A stretch of DNA of 64,000 nt from positions 231,175 to 295,174 of the forward strand of contig JAFYQI010000006.1 in the NCBI GenBank assembly GCA_017547175.1. The letters are read 5' to 3'. Source of the stretch: Alistipes sp. (GTDB lineage: Bacteria > Bacteroidota > Bacteroidia > Bacteroidales > Rikenellaceae). The notes beneath the pieces are model-generated. The model was given only the letters and a program-made list of their open reading frames with translations. It was not told where the DNA came from and searched no databases. A program made the position numbers and the translations under genes. Positions 54,159 to 63,309 of this stretch are shown one piece after another (position 1 is the stretch's first letter; each line of letters starts with the position of its first letter).

Positions 54159-55034
54159 ATGCGTAAGATTCCCTCTTCTGAGTTGATTATCAACGATGAT
54201 GGTTCAATTTTTCACCTTCATTTGACTCCGGAACAACTGGCTGATACAGTAATTTTGGTAGGTGATCCGGGGCGAGTAGCCATGGTTGCCGATTATTTCG
54301 ACGAAGTCGAATGTCGTGTGTCGAATCGTGAGTTTAACACCGTGACGGGAAGCTACAAGGGGAAGCGTATGACGGTGCTTTCGACCGGTATCGGTATCGG
54401 AAATATCGATATCTCGGTGACGGAGCTAGATGCTTTGGCCAATATTGATTTTGCGACGCGCCAGGAGAAGAGCGAGAAACGACAATTGACGCTTGTTAGA
54501 CTCGGTACGTCGGGCGCCATCCAGCCTGATATCAAAGTGGGCGAGGTGGTCTTTTCACGTACCTCGCTCGGCTTCGATGGCTTGTTGAACTATTATGCAG
54601 GTCGCGACGAGGTCTGTGATCTAGATATAGAGAAAGCCTTCGTGGAGCATACGGGGTGGAATCCGCAACTGCCAGCGCCCTATTTTATTGATGCCGACAC
54701 GACCCTTTTTGAGCATTTTAAGGATGTTACTCGCGAGGGTATAACGATTGCGGCTCCTGGATTTTACGCACCTCAAGGTCGTTGGGTGCGTTTGCAGCCG
54801 CAGGATTTGAAACTCAATGAGAAGATCGAGCAGTTTGAGTACGCCGGACGCAAGATTACCAATTTTGAGATGGAGGGTTCGGCATTGGCTGGTTTGGCAG
54901 CCCTGATGGGCCACCGTGCTGCAACCATCTGTACGATCATTGCTCAGCGTATTGCACTCGACGCCTGCACCGACTACAAACCGTATGTTCGTAAGATGAT
55001 TCAGACGGCTCTCGATAAGTTGGCTGTTTTGTAA
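54159..55034 (+). CDS. nucleoside phosphorylase (uridine phosphorylase-like)
   Basis: 291 residues from the ATG at 54159, chosen because earlier in-frame starts (54075, 54126) precede or overlap the promoter. LVGDPGRVAMVADYF, the phosphate-binding VLSTGIGIGNIDI, LVRLGTSGAIQPDIKVGEVV and NFEMEGSALAGLA (ribose-binding Met-Glu) are the PNP/UDP family motifs. It should split uridine or a related nucleoside with phosphate for base salvage. The length is somewhat longer than the 250-residue E. coli Udp. First gene of the plus-strand run leading into dnaN. Confidence 0.88.
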   Translation: MRKIPSSELIINDDGSIFHLHLTPEQLADTVILVGDPGRVAMVADYFDEVECRVSNREFNTVTGSYKGKRMTVLSTGIGIGNIDISVTELDALANIDFATRQEKSEKRQLTLVRLGTSGAIQPDIKVGEVVFSRTSLGFDGLLNYYAGRDEVCDLDIEKAFVEHTGWNPQLPAPYFIDADTTLFEHFKDVTREGITIAAPGFYAPQGRWVRLQPQDLKLNEKIEQFEYAGRKITNFEMEGSALAGLAALMGHRAATICTIIAQRIALDACTDYKPYVRKMIQTALDKLAVL

Positions 55035-55075
55035 CCACAATTTTAGAAAACATAACAAATAAAATAGACAGAGAA

Positions 55076-56200
55076 ATGAAATTTACAGTATCAAGTTCGG
55101 CATTGCTTTCGTTGCTGGCTACGACCGGCAAGGTGATCAGCAACAAAAACACGCTCCCCATCCTCGACTATTTCCTCATGGAGCTTTCGGGCGACGAGTT
55201 GAAGGTGACTGCTTCAGACCTCGAAACGACCCTCGTAGGTTCGATTCATGTAGAAAGCGTGGAGAGTGAGGGTACGATTGCTGCTCCCGTAAAGCAGATG
55301 CTCGACTCGCTGAAAGAGTTCCCCGAGTTGCCGCTGACGATCGAGGTGAACGATAAAAATTGGGAGATTAAGATCAACTGGAAGAGTGGCTCGCTCTCGA
55401 TTCCTGGTGCATCGGCAGTCAGCTATCCCGCCGTGCCGCAGTTGCAGGCGGAGCGCAAGGAGCTCACGCTCGATGTAGATGTGCTGGTGAATGGTATTAA
55501 CAAAACGATTTTTGCCACGGCCGATGACGAGTTGCGTCCGGTAATGAATGGTGTTTTCTTCAATCTCCAGCCCACCTCGCTCACCTTTGTCGGTACTGAT
55601 GCCCACAAACTCGTGAAGTGTGAGTCGGAGTGTGAGAATGAGGTAGCTGCTTCGTTTATCTTGCCGAAGAAGCCCGCTAACTTGTTGAAGACCGTTCTGC
55701 TGAAAGAGGACGATGCTATTCGTGTTTCGTTCGATTCGAAGAACGCACGTTTCGAGTTGAAGAACCATACGCTCGTATGCCGTTTGATCGAGGGTAATTA
55801 CCCGAACTACAACGCCGTAATTCCGGCTGCTAATCCCAATAAACTGCTCGTAGATCGCATTGAGTTGGTAAACGGTATCAAACGTGTGGCTGTCTGCTCG
55901 AATCCGACGACGAACCTGATCCGTATGGATATTGCCGACAACAAGATTACCCTCACGGCTCAGGATATCGACTTCTCCATGTCGGCAAACGAGACAATCT
56001 CGTGCAGCTACGATGGTCAGCCGATGTCGATCGGTTTCAAATCGACCTTCCTGGTAGAGATCCTTTCGAATGTCGATACCCCGACGGTACTGATTGAGTT
56101 GGCTGATTCGACGCGAGCAGGTGTCTTTAAGCCGGTCTATGACGATAAGCAGACTTCGACGACGCTCATGCTGCTGATGCCGATGATGATCAACGCATAA
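55076..56200 (+). CDS. dnaN: DNA polymerase III beta subunit (sliding clamp)
   Basis: 374 residues, the normal size for three clamp domains. KFTVSSSALLSLLATTGKVISNKNTLPILDYFL is typical; the later blocks PAVPQLQAER, TDAHKLVKCE and EGNYPNYNAVIPAANPNKL mark domains 2 and 3, and the C-terminus ends in LLMPMMINA-type sequence as in family members. It tethers DNA polymerase III to DNA. It is 41 bases from the phosphorylase and eight from the exonuclease gene. Confidence 0.97.
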   Translation: MKFTVSSSALLSLLATTGKVISNKNTLPILDYFLMELSGDELKVTASDLETTLVGSIHVESVESEGTIAAPVKQMLDSLKEFPELPLTIEVNDKNWEIKINWKSGSLSIPGASAVSYPAVPQLQAERKELTLDVDVLVNGINKTIFATADDELRPVMNGVFFNLQPTSLTFVGTDAHKLVKCESECENEVAASFILPKKPANLLKTVLLKEDDAIRVSFDSKNARFELKNHTLVCRLIEGNYPNYNAVIPAANPNKLLVDRIELVNGIKRVAVCSNPTTNLIRMDIADNKITLTAQDIDFSMSANETISCSYDGQPMSIGFKSTFLVEILSNVDTPTVLIELADSTRAGVFKPVYDDKQTSTTLMLLMPMMINA

Positions 56201-56208
56201 CATCATTC

Positions 56209-56985
56209 ATGAAGCTGAATCTTAAACGCCCGATCGTCTTCTTTGACTTGGAGACGACGGGCGTCGACACATCAAAAGACCGCATTGTCGAGATCTCGAT
56301 GATCAAGGTCATGCCCAATGGCGATGAGGATGTCAAGACACGCCGCATCAACCCCGAGATGCCCATTCCGCCCGAGGCTACGGCCGTGCACGGCATTACG
56401 GATGACGATGTAAAGGACCAACCTACGTTCCGCCAGCTAGCGAAGTCGTTGGCTCAATTTATCCAGGGGTGTGACTTTGGCGGCTTTAATTCAAACCGCT
56501 TCGACTTGCCGTTATTGGTCGAGGAGTTTTTGCGTGCGGGGGTGGATGTAGATCTGAAGCGTCGTAAGTTTGTCGACGTGCAGAACATCTTCCATAAGAA
56601 GGAGCAACGCACGCTTGTTGCCGCCTATAAGTTCTACTGCGAGAAAGATCTGACGGATGCCCACTCCGCAGCTGCCGATACGCGTGCCACCTACGAGGTG
56701 CTCTGCTCGCAGCTCGATCGCTACGAGGATTTGGAGAATGATATCGACTTTTTGGCCGAATTCTCCGAGCGCGACAAGACGGTTGATTACGCAGGACGTA
56801 TCCTCTACAACGAAAAGGGCGAGGAGGTCTTTGGTTTTGGTAAATATCGCGGACAGTCGGTAGAAGAGGTCTTTCGAAAAGAGCCGAGCTACTATGCTTG
56901 GATGATGGAGGGTGACTTCCCGCTCTATACCAAGAAAGTGATTACCGAAATTCGAATGCGCCAAAGTGTGGCGAATAAGAAATAA
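56209..56985 (+). CDS. DnaQ-like 3'-5' exonuclease with C-terminal DUF3820-type domain
   Basis: 258 residues. The DEDDh exonuclease has Asp13 and Glu15 in FFDLETTG, GGFNSNRFDLPLL near 86-98, and HSAAADTRATYEVL near 150 (catalytic His and Asp). The C-terminal part (about 195-258) reads YNEKGEEVFGFGKYRGQSVEEV...YYAWMM, resembling DUF3820. This fused layout is common in Bacteroidota and lies next to dnaN, which suits a role in proofreading or repair at the replication fork. Confidence 0.93.
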   Translation: MKLNLKRPIVFFDLETTGVDTSKDRIVEISMIKVMPNGDEDVKTRRINPEMPIPPEATAVHGITDDDVKDQPTFRQLAKSLAQFIQGCDFGGFNSNRFDLPLLVEEFLRAGVDVDLKRRKFVDVQNIFHKKEQRTLVAAYKFYCEKDLTDAHSAAADTRATYEVLCSQLDRYEDLENDIDFLAEFSERDKTVDYAGRILYNEKGEEVFGFGKYRGQSVEEVFRKEPSYYAWMMEGDFPLYTKKVITEIRMRQSVANKK

Positions 56986-57003
56986 CGAAACAACCCTTTA
57001 TTC

Positions 57004-58851
57004 ATGAAACGATTAGCTACAACGCTTCTGCTGCTGATGATGGTTTGTGCGGCATGGGCAATCGAGAAATCGACCTCGATTGTCTATATCAACGGCACAA
57101 AATATTATATTCACGCCGTTCAGCCGGGTGAAACGCTTTATGCCTTGTCAAAGTGCTACGAGGTATCCGAGCAGTTGATCGTAGAGCATAACCCCTCTAC
57201 GGCAGATGGGTTGAAAGCCGGTGCTCGTATTAAGATTCCCGTATCGGGCAATACAGCCACTTCGACTGTTGTTGTAAAGAGTAATAAAAAATCGAAAAAG
57301 GATTTTGCAACCCACTACGTAACGAAGGGTGAAACCCTTTATGCGATTGCCCGTCAATATGAGGTGCCCGTACAGACGATTTTGGAAGATAATTCGACCA
57401 TCGACCCGTCTCGTTTGAGCTTGGGAGAAAAATTGCTCATTCGCAAAAAATCGATCGGTAAGGGCTCGGAGGAGGAGAACCATGATGCGCTCACCGAATA
57501 TGCCGAACAGTTGAGCAGTGTGACCGAAGGCGATGATTATTATGTCGTACAGAAGGGTGATACCTTTTATTCGTTGTCAAAACGCTTCTCGCTGAGCGAA
57601 GAGGAACTTTCGCAGCTCAATAACGGGTTGAAGGCTACAGAATTGAAGGCAGGCGCAATGATCCGTATTCCGGCTCAAATGGATTCAGCGTCTGCTCCTG
57701 ACGTAACCTCTTCGCCTGAAACCGAAGAGCAACAGCACACAGAGGGCAATGAGTTGCAGTATTCTGCGATTGATTTTAGAGCAGTCTGCAATTGTGATCC
57801 GCTACAGGTTTCCCTGTTGTTGCCCATGACCGTAAAAGAGCGTCCGAGTGCCAACTATTTGGAGTTCTACCAGGGTTTCTTGTTGGGACTTGATTCGCTG
57901 AAAACGAAACATGGCTATTCGATAGCACTCGATCTCTACGATACGAAACGTGATCCGGAAGAGGTGGAGCGCATTGTGCAGGAGGAGCGATTCCGTCGTT
58001 CGCAGTTGGTCGTGGGGCCGGTTTATGAGGATGAGTTGGATGCGGTAGTATCTTTCGCAGAACAGAAGCAGATTCCTTTGGTGTCGCCCTTGGCATACAT
58101 TACGCGTATTCAGAGCGATGCACTCTTTTTGATGGCTCCTGATCCGACCCAAAAGTATGAGAAGGCTGCGAGTATGATCGGTGAGGGGAAGCGTATTACG
58201 CTCATTTATACCGAAACCACCGATAAGGAGTTTGAGGCCGAGATGCTCGATTTGTTGGGCGATCGTCCCTATATCAAACATCTCTATAAATATCAGCACC
58301 CCTCCATCAAGGTAGAGGAGGACGAGATTCATCCGAGTGATTTGACTCCGATACTCGACAATGATGCAGATAATCTCTTTGTGATTATGGCGGATAATGA
58401 GATTGATGTGGATCGCATTTTGGCAGCGTTGGCTTCGGCCGACACCAACCTGCGTGCCCGTTCGATCGGTGCGCCGAAATATACCGTGTTGGGTAACTCG
58501 CGTTGGAATCGTTATCAGAATATCGACCGTTCGATCTTCTTTAAAAACCGCGTGACCTTCTTCTCGACCTATCACGCCAAGCGTGATTCGGAGCGAATTG
58601 TAGCCTTCGATCGAGCCTATCTGCGCGCCTTTGGTTCGTTGCCGACGCTCTATGCCTATCGCGGTTATGATGCGGCCATGATTTTTGTGGCAGGCATGTA
58701 TAACGATATCGAATACGATATGGAGGATCGTCGTTATATGCCTCTTCAGACCATCTACCGCTTTAGCCAGCAGGAGGAGCATATGAATCATGCTAATCGT
58801 GATTGGATGCGCGTGAATTACAATTCGGACTTTACGATTACGATCGAATAA
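57004..58851 (+). CDS. secreted protein with three LysM domains and a periplasmic-binding-protein-like domain
   Basis: 615 residues with a signal peptide (about 1-19, CAAWA). LysM repeats lie at about 34-78 (HAVQPGETLYALSKCYEV), 99-143 (YVTKGETLYAIARQYEV) and 178-222 (YVVQKGDTFYSLSKRF). From about 260 on, VSLLLPMTVKERPSANYLEFYQGFLLGLD and LVVGPVYEDELDAV match the type 1 periplasmic-binding fold, as in LpoA-like and amino-acid receptor proteins. It probably binds peptidoglycan and may link it to an enzyme or ligand. 18 bases after the exonuclease and six before rex. Confidence 0.88.
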   Translation: MKRLATTLLLLMMVCAAWAIEKSTSIVYINGTKYYIHAVQPGETLYALSKCYEVSEQLIVEHNPSTADGLKAGARIKIPVSGNTATSTVVVKSNKKSKKDFATHYVTKGETLYAIARQYEVPVQTILEDNSTIDPSRLSLGEKLLIRKKSIGKGSEEENHDALTEYAEQLSSVTEGDDYYVVQKGDTFYSLSKRFSLSEEELSQLNNGLKATELKAGAMIRIPAQMDSASAPDVTSSPETEEQQHTEGNELQYSAIDFRAVCNCDPLQVSLLLPMTVKERPSANYLEFYQGFLLGLDSLKTKHGYSIALDLYDTKRDPEEVERIVQEERFRRSQLVVGPVYEDELDAVVSFAEQKQIPLVSPLAYITRIQSDALFLMAPDPTQKYEKAASMIGEGKRITLIYTETTDKEFEAEMLDLLGDRPYIKHLYKYQHPSIKVEEDEIHPSDLTPILDNDADNLFVIMADNEIDVDRILAALASADTNLRARSIGAPKYTVLGNSRWNRYQNIDRSIFFKNRVTFFSTYHAKRDSERIVAFDRAYLRAFGSLPTLYAYRGYDAAMIFVAGMYNDIEYDMEDRRYMPLQTIYRFSQQEEHMNHANRDWMRVNYNSDFTITIE

Positions 58852-58857
58852 ATAGTT

Positions 58858-59502
58858 ATGGCAAACATCCCGACCGGAATTCCCGAAAAGACCATTGAGC
58901 GTTTGAGCGAATATCGTCGAACTTTGCTGAAATGCAGCAAGCAGGGTATTACGCATATCTTCTCGCACGTTTTGGCGGGTATTCATGGCATTACGGCAGT
59001 ACAAGTCAGACGTGATTTGATGTTGATCGGTTTTTCGAGCGATACCAAAAAAGGCTATGATGTCCAGGTGTTGATCGATTATATCGGGCAGATTTTGGAT
59101 AGTCCGACCAATGTTAATATTGCCGTGTTGGGTATGGGTCACCTGGGTCAGGCTATTACTAAATATTTCAACAGCAAGGGACTGAAGCTCAAGATTACGG
59201 CAGCATTCGATATTGATCCCCAAAAAGTGGGGCAGGAGATCGATGGTGTGCCGTGCTACCACATGGATCATTTTGAGGAGAAGGTGGAAGAACTCGATCT
59301 TTCGATGGTGGTGGTTTCTTCGCCTACAAAGGTTGCCCCAACTCTGGTGTTGCCGATTATTAATGCTGGTATTAAAGGGGTACTGAATTTTACTTCAACG
59401 CCGTTAAACTTCCCGCAGGGTATTGTTGTGGAGAACTTCGATATCACAACGCTCCTGGAGAAGGTCGCCTATTTTGTCAAAGAGAGCGACTCGAACGCCT
59501 AA
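58858..59502 (+). CDS. rex: redox-sensing transcriptional repressor Rex
   Basis: 214 residues. The N-terminal winged helix (about 1-80) contains TAVQVRRDLMLIGF, the DNA-recognition helix. The Rossmann domain starts NIAVLGMGHLGQAI (about 86-99) and includes AFDIDPQKVG. The C-terminal helix (NFDITTLLEKVAYF) is the domain-swap arm. Rex senses the NADH/NAD ratio and represses fermentation and respiration genes. It is encoded between the LysM protein and the truncated ribF, four bases before the latter. Confidence 0.94.
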   Translation: MANIPTGIPEKTIERLSEYRRTLLKCSKQGITHIFSHVLAGIHGITAVQVRRDLMLIGFSSDTKKGYDVQVLIDYIGQILDSPTNVNIAVLGMGHLGQAITKYFNSKGLKLKITAAFDIDPQKVGQEIDGVPCYHMDHFEEKVEELDLSMVVVSSPTKVAPTLVLPIINAGIKGVLNFTSTPLNFPQGIVVENFDITTLLEKVAYFVKESDSNA

Positions 59503-59506
59503 AGCT

Positions 59507-60070
59507 ATGCAACTGATTTACGGAACAGATATACCTGATTTTGGACAACCAACGGTGGTGACGGTCGGTTCGTTTGATGGGGTGCATCGTGGTCACCAGG
59601 CATTGCTGGAGGCAGCCCGCGAAGAGGCTGCTCGTATTGGGGGCAAAGTTGTCGTGGTGAGTTTTGAGCCCCACCCACGCATTGCGCTCGGCAAGGCTGA
59701 AGGGTTGTTGCTCTTGACTGAACTGGAGGAAAAAATTGAATTATTGGCCGGCTATGGAGTTGATTGTTTGGTGATACTTCCTTTTGATCTTGACTTCGCA
59801 AAGCAATCGGGCATAGATTTCGTTAACTCGATTTTAATTGATAGAATAGGCGCTAAGTCGCTCATCGCCGGATACAACCATCGATTCGGTCACGACCACG
59901 TCATGGCAAGCGAACTCACGATTGAGGGGCTGAAGGTGGTGCGCGTGGAGCGTTGCGAGGTCGAAGGCGAGCAGGTCAGTTCGTCGGCCATCCGCCGTTT
60001 GATCGCTGACAAGAATTACGCGGTTGCCGAACGTTTGTTGGGCCATCCCCTAAAATGTATGAAATCATGA
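59507..60070 (+). CDS. FMN adenylyltransferase domain only (RibF N-terminal domain), no riboflavin kinase domain
   Basis: 187 residues from the ATG at 59507; earlier in-frame codons overlap rex in another frame. The nucleotidyltransferase motifs are VGSFDGVHRGHQ near 24-35, SFEPHPRIALG near 55, AGYNHRFGHD near 120 and SSSAIRRLI near 160. Bifunctional RibF proteins of about 310 residues carry a riboflavin kinase domain after LLGRPY-like sequence; here the frame ends ERLLGHPLKCMKS. No kinase domain follows in any frame, as the next gene starts at the stop. The protein would make FAD from FMN only, if active. No frameshift is apparent. Confidence 0.85.
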   Translation: MQLIYGTDIPDFGQPTVVTVGSFDGVHRGHQALLEAAREEAARIGGKVVVVSFEPHPRIALGKAEGLLLLTELEEKIELLAGYGVDCLVILPFDLDFAKQSGIDFVNSILIDRIGAKSLIAGYNHRFGHDHVMASELTIEGLKVVRVERCEVEGEQVSSSAIRRLIADKNYAVAERLLGHPLKCMKS

Positions 60071-60483
60071 TTCAACACGATTGCAAAATACGGGTCTGGT
60101 ATTGCGATACGGACCAGATGGGCATTGTCCACCACTCGAACTACATCCGCTACTACGAGGAGGCGCGTAGTGACTTCTTGCGTGCATTGGGCCTTTCGTA
60201 TGCCGAGGTGGAGCGCCGGGGATTGATGATGCCGATTCTGGAGGTGCAATCCAAATACCGCCGTCCGATTCGCTACGACGAGGAGGTCACGGTGCGCATC
60301 ATCCTCAAGGAGCTTCCCTCGACCCGCATCAACTTCCTCTACGAGATTTACAACGCCGAGGGCCTGCTGATGAATACGGGCATGACCCAGCTGGGCTTTA
60401 TGCACAGCGAAACCCGCCGTCCCTGCCGTTGTCCCGAGTGGTTCTTGGAGATCCTGCAAGGTCGCAACACGGAGGAGGAGTAG
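60067..60483 (+). CDS. acyl-CoA thioesterase of the YbgC/4HBT hotdog family
   Basis: 138 residues from the ATG at 60067, which overlaps the previous stop (ATGA); an ATG at 60055 in the same frame is the alternative. VWYCDTDQMGIVHHSNYIRYYEEARSDFL contains the family Asp and the HxxNY segment. The likely reaction is hydrolysis of an acyl-CoA thioester in the cytoplasm. The substrate is unknown. The end is arginine- and proline-rich (RRPCRCPEWFLEIL). Confidence 0.9.
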   Translation: MIQHDCKIRVWYCDTDQMGIVHHSNYIRYYEEARSDFLRALGLSYAEVERRGLMMPILEVQSKYRRPIRYDEEVTVRIILKELPSTRINFLYEIYNAEGLLMNTGMTQLGFMHSETRRPCRCPEWFLEILQGRNTEEE

Positions 60484-60553
60484 GTAAATTCAAAATGTAG
60501 AATTTAGAATTCAAAATTTATCTCGCATATAACAACACCCATAGACTAAATAT
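60484..60553. other. AT-rich gap with palindromic AATTC-type repeat
   Basis: The stretch around 60489-60520 repeats TTCAAAAT and TAGAATT units in both orientations (TAGAATTTAGAATTCAAAATTTA is split here as TAGAATTTAG and AATTCAAAATTTA). It is far more AT-rich than the genes on either side. No consensus promoter at good spacing is seen. Confidence 0.5.
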
Positions 60554-61039
60554 ATGATGAAACCTATTAAATACTTTTTGGTATTCTTCTCTTTGACACT
60601 ATGTGCTTGTGGATTACTGCACCCTGCAACACACATCCAGAACGAAGATTTGACAAAATATAAATATGTCTATATTCCGTATCGTGCTAATGTAACATCC
60701 GCAACCGGAACGTTCTATCATGGTACTGGCGGGGTTACCAACAAAAGCATAAATCCAGGTGACCTAATAGCCGGACATTTTATTAAACATGGTTACGCAA
60801 TATTGCCCGAACTGAATTCCTCACTGTTGTCCGAAACTTTAATTGTAAATTACGGTGAGTCGGGGCGTCGTAAAATCATGCTGGGCCTGGTCAATCCAAT
60901 TGAGATGACTATACAACTGCTATCAGCCGCTACGAATCAAGTCGTATATTCCGTTACAGCCGAGGGTATAGGAGAAACAGCGTCGGACGATGTGCGAAAC
61001 GCTATCAATAGCTGCTTACAAAACTTGCCGCTGAAATAA
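60554..61039 (+). CDS. small lipoprotein of unknown function
   Basis: 161 residues with a lipoprotein signal (LCAC, Cys19; two start ATGs in a row at 60554 and 60557). The mature part is a small alpha/beta domain: LTKYKYVYIPY, then a glycine/threonine-rich loop (ATGTFYHGTGGVTNKS), GDLIAGHFIKHGYAIL, and a C-terminal strand-helix ending INSCLQNLPLK. I do not recognise the family. Codons are more AT-rich (ATA, AAA, TAT) than in neighbours, which hints at acquisition or low expression. Confidence 0.78.
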   Translation: MMKPIKYFLVFFSLTLCACGLLHPATHIQNEDLTKYKYVYIPYRANVTSATGTFYHGTGGVTNKSINPGDLIAGHFIKHGYAILPELNSSLLSETLIVNYGESGRRKIMLGLVNPIEMTIQLLSAATNQVVYSVTAEGIGETASDDVRNAINSCLQNLPLK

Positions 61040-61075
61040 AATAAGAGGTGTTTGACAAATCAAACACCTCTTATT
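61040..61075. terminator. bidirectional terminator between the lipoprotein gene and htpG
   Basis: AATAAGAGGTGTTTG pairs with CAAACACCTCTTATT's complementary strand around ACAAAT: a perfect stem of about 14 bases with flanking A and T. Confidence 0.85.
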
Positions 61076-61098
61076 GATTTAGAAGTCAAGGCGATGCC

Positions 61099-63159
61099 TT
61101 ACTTCTCAATCAGCGAAATCGAACGCTGGATAAAGTCTGTGAGCGACTTACCCTTCAGCATGCCGTTTGAAAGGAGTGCCAGGTCAATGATCTGTTTCAC
61201 GAGTTTGTTCTCCGTGCCGATCTCCTTCAGGCGCTCGTTGCGCTCATCACGCAACTCGACTACCTTCTTCGAAAGTTCCTCGCGCATCGACTTCTCCTCG
61301 GCGCTCAACTCTTCCTCTTTCTTGCCCTTTACGATCTCCTCGAAACGATTCTCCTCTGCTACAGCGGCATCGATCTTCTTGGTCATTGTGCGTAGACGAT
61401 CGCCATACGACTTCTCCACCTCGCCCAGAATGTTGATTACGATGGGGTGGTTGCCATTCACGGCAATCGTAAAGTTGTCGGGCATCTGGCCGTAGAATTG
61501 GCTCATGCCGCCACCGCCCATCTGGGCCATCTCCTTCATGCGGCGCATAAACTCGTTCTGCGTGATCACTACGGGCGCTTCATCGGCGGCCATCGCCTCG
61601 AACGAGATGTGGTAGTTGATCTGCTCGTCCTTGGGTAGCTGGCTCTCGAAGACAGGTGTCAGGAGCTCCTGTTGGGCCGTGGTGAGCGTCATCGTGAGCT
61701 GCTCCTCCTTCTGGATCAGCTTCTCGATTACGTCGCTATCCACGCGTACGAAGCGTACCTTCTCGTTCTTCTGCTCGTACCAGTTAATATAGTGGTTGTC
61801 GAGCTGTCCGTTCATCTCCAGCACATCGTAGCCCTTCTGCTTGGCTGCCTCGACAAAGGCGTGCTTTTCGTCAACATCATCCACGTAGAGCAGAATCAGC
61901 TCCTTGTTTTTGTCGGTCTGCTGCTCCTTCACCTTCTCGGTGTACTCTTTGGCCGTGAAATAGTTACCCTCGATGTTCTTCCAGAGCATAAAATCCTGCG
62001 CCTTCTCCGAGAACTTCTCGTCAGTAAGGATACCATACTGGATAAAGACCTTCAGATCGTCCCACTTCTGCTCGTAGTCAGAACGCATCGTCTTGAAGAG
62101 CTCCTGCAGACGATCAGCCACCTTGCGGGTGATGTAGCTCGAGATCTTCTTTACGTTCGGATCGCTCTGTAGGTAGCTGCGCGACACGTTGAGCGGAATA
62201 TCGGGCGAGTCGATCACGCCATGCAGCAGCGTGAGGTATTCGGGTACGATACCCTCGACCTGATCCGTCACATAGACCTGATTGCAGTAGAGTTGGATCT
62301 TGTTCTTCTGGATCTCGAAGTTGTTGCGGATCTTCGGAAAGTAGAGGATACCTGTCAGGTTGAAGGGGTAATCGATGTTCAGGTGGATCGAGAAGAGCGG
62401 CTCCTCGCTCATGGGGTAGAGCTCGCTATAGAAGTTTTTGTACTGCTCCTCGGTGATCTCCGACGGCATACGCGTCCACAGCGGCTCGATGTTGTTGATC
62501 ACGTTGTCCTTCTCTGTATCCTGATACTTGCCGTCCTTCCACTCCTTGACCTTGCCGAAGATAATCTCCACGGGCAGGAAGCGGCAATACTTCTTCAGCA
62601 GACCCTCGATAGCTGCTGCCTCGGCATACTCCTTCATATCCTCCGAGAGGTGCAGTACGATCTCCGTACCGCGAGTGATCTTCTCCTCCAGCTCCTCCAT
62701 CTCGAACTCGGGCGTACCCGTGCAGCTCCAATGTACCGACGGAGCCTCCTCACGGTAGCTCTGGGTGAAGATCTCCACCTTGTCCGACACCATGAACGAC
62801 GAGTAGAATCCCAAACCAAAGTGGCCGATGATGGCCTGATCCTGATACTTGGCCATAAACTCCTCGGCGCCTGAGAAGGCAATCTGGTTGATGTAGCGAT
62901 CAACCTCCTCGGCTGTCATACCGATACCGTTGTCACGAATCTTCAATAGGCGTTTTTCGGTATCTACCTCGACGCGCACCTTCAATTCGCCTAACTCGCC
63001 TTTGAATTCACCTTTGGCTGAGAGCGTGCGTAACTTCTGTGTGGCGTCAACCGCATTCGAGATCAACTCACGCAGGAAGATCTCATGATCCGAATACAAA
63101 AACTTTTTGATGACCGGAAAGATATTCTCCGTTGTCACTCCAATTTTTCCGTTTCTCAT
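61099..63159 (-). CDS. htpG: chaperone protein HtpG (Hsp90)
   Basis: 686 residues from the ATG at 63159 (MRNGKIGVTTENIFPVIKKFLYSDHEIFLRELISNAVDA). The frame is open for 55 more codons upstream, but these overlap the divergent promoter of the nitroreductase gene. The GHKL ATPase has NAVDA, DNGIGM and GHFGLGFYSSFMV. The middle domain contains FYSELYPMSEEPLFSIHLNIDYPF and LNVSRSYLQ with the catalytic Arg. The C-terminal dimerisation domain ends SLTDFIQRSISLIEK. It is an ATP-driven chaperone for protein folding under stress. Confidence 0.97.
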   Translation of the reverse strand: MRNGKIGVTTENIFPVIKKFLYSDHEIFLRELISNAVDATQKLRTLSAKGEFKGELGELKVRVEVDTEKRLLKIRDNGIGMTAEEVDRYINQIAFSGAEEFMAKYQDQAIIGHFGLGFYSSFMVSDKVEIFTQSYREEAPSVHWSCTGTPEFEMEELEEKITRGTEIVLHLSEDMKEYAEAAAIEGLLKKYCRFLPVEIIFGKVKEWKDGKYQDTEKDNVINNIEPLWTRMPSEITEEQYKNFYSELYPMSEEPLFSIHLNIDYPFNLTGILYFPKIRNNFEIQKNKIQLYCNQVYVTDQVEGIVPEYLTLLHGVIDSPDIPLNVSRSYLQSDPNVKKISSYITRKVADRLQELFKTMRSDYEQKWDDLKVFIQYGILTDEKFSEKAQDFMLWKNIEGNYFTAKEYTEKVKEQQTDKNKELILLYVDDVDEKHAFVEAAKQKGYDVLEMNGQLDNHYINWYEQKNEKVRFVRVDSDVIEKLIQKEEQLTMTLTTAQQELLTPVFESQLPKDEQINYHISFEAMAADEAPVVITQNEFMRRMKEMAQMGGGGMSQFYGQMPDNFTIAVNGNHPIVINILGEVEKSYGDRLRTMTKKIDAAVAEENRFEEIVKGKKEEELSAEEKSMREELSKKVVELRDERNERLKEIGTENKLVKQIIDLALLSNGMLKGKSLTDFIQRSISLIEK

Positions 63160-63273
63160 TTTTATGATCGTTTTTATTGATTTCTGTTTGTATATAGAGG
63201 TATCAAAGGGTGTGCCAAGCAGTTTTTTCTGCCATTCTGTCGGGTAGGTATGACACAAACAGAAAATTTCGGT

Positions 63274-63281
63274 TATCTTTG
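63274..63281 (+). promoter_or_regulatory. putative -7 element of the nitroreductase gene
   Basis: TATCTTTG, 28 bases before the ATG at 63310. No TTTG at exactly 19 bases upstream. Confidence 0.55.
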
Positions 63282-63309
63282 TCGTCAGTAACCAATAAAT
63301 TATTTCAAG

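Noticed and set aside
57802..59271. 489-codon frame antisense to the LysM gene and rex
   Set aside because: It spans two well-supported plus-strand genes and has no domain-like sequence.
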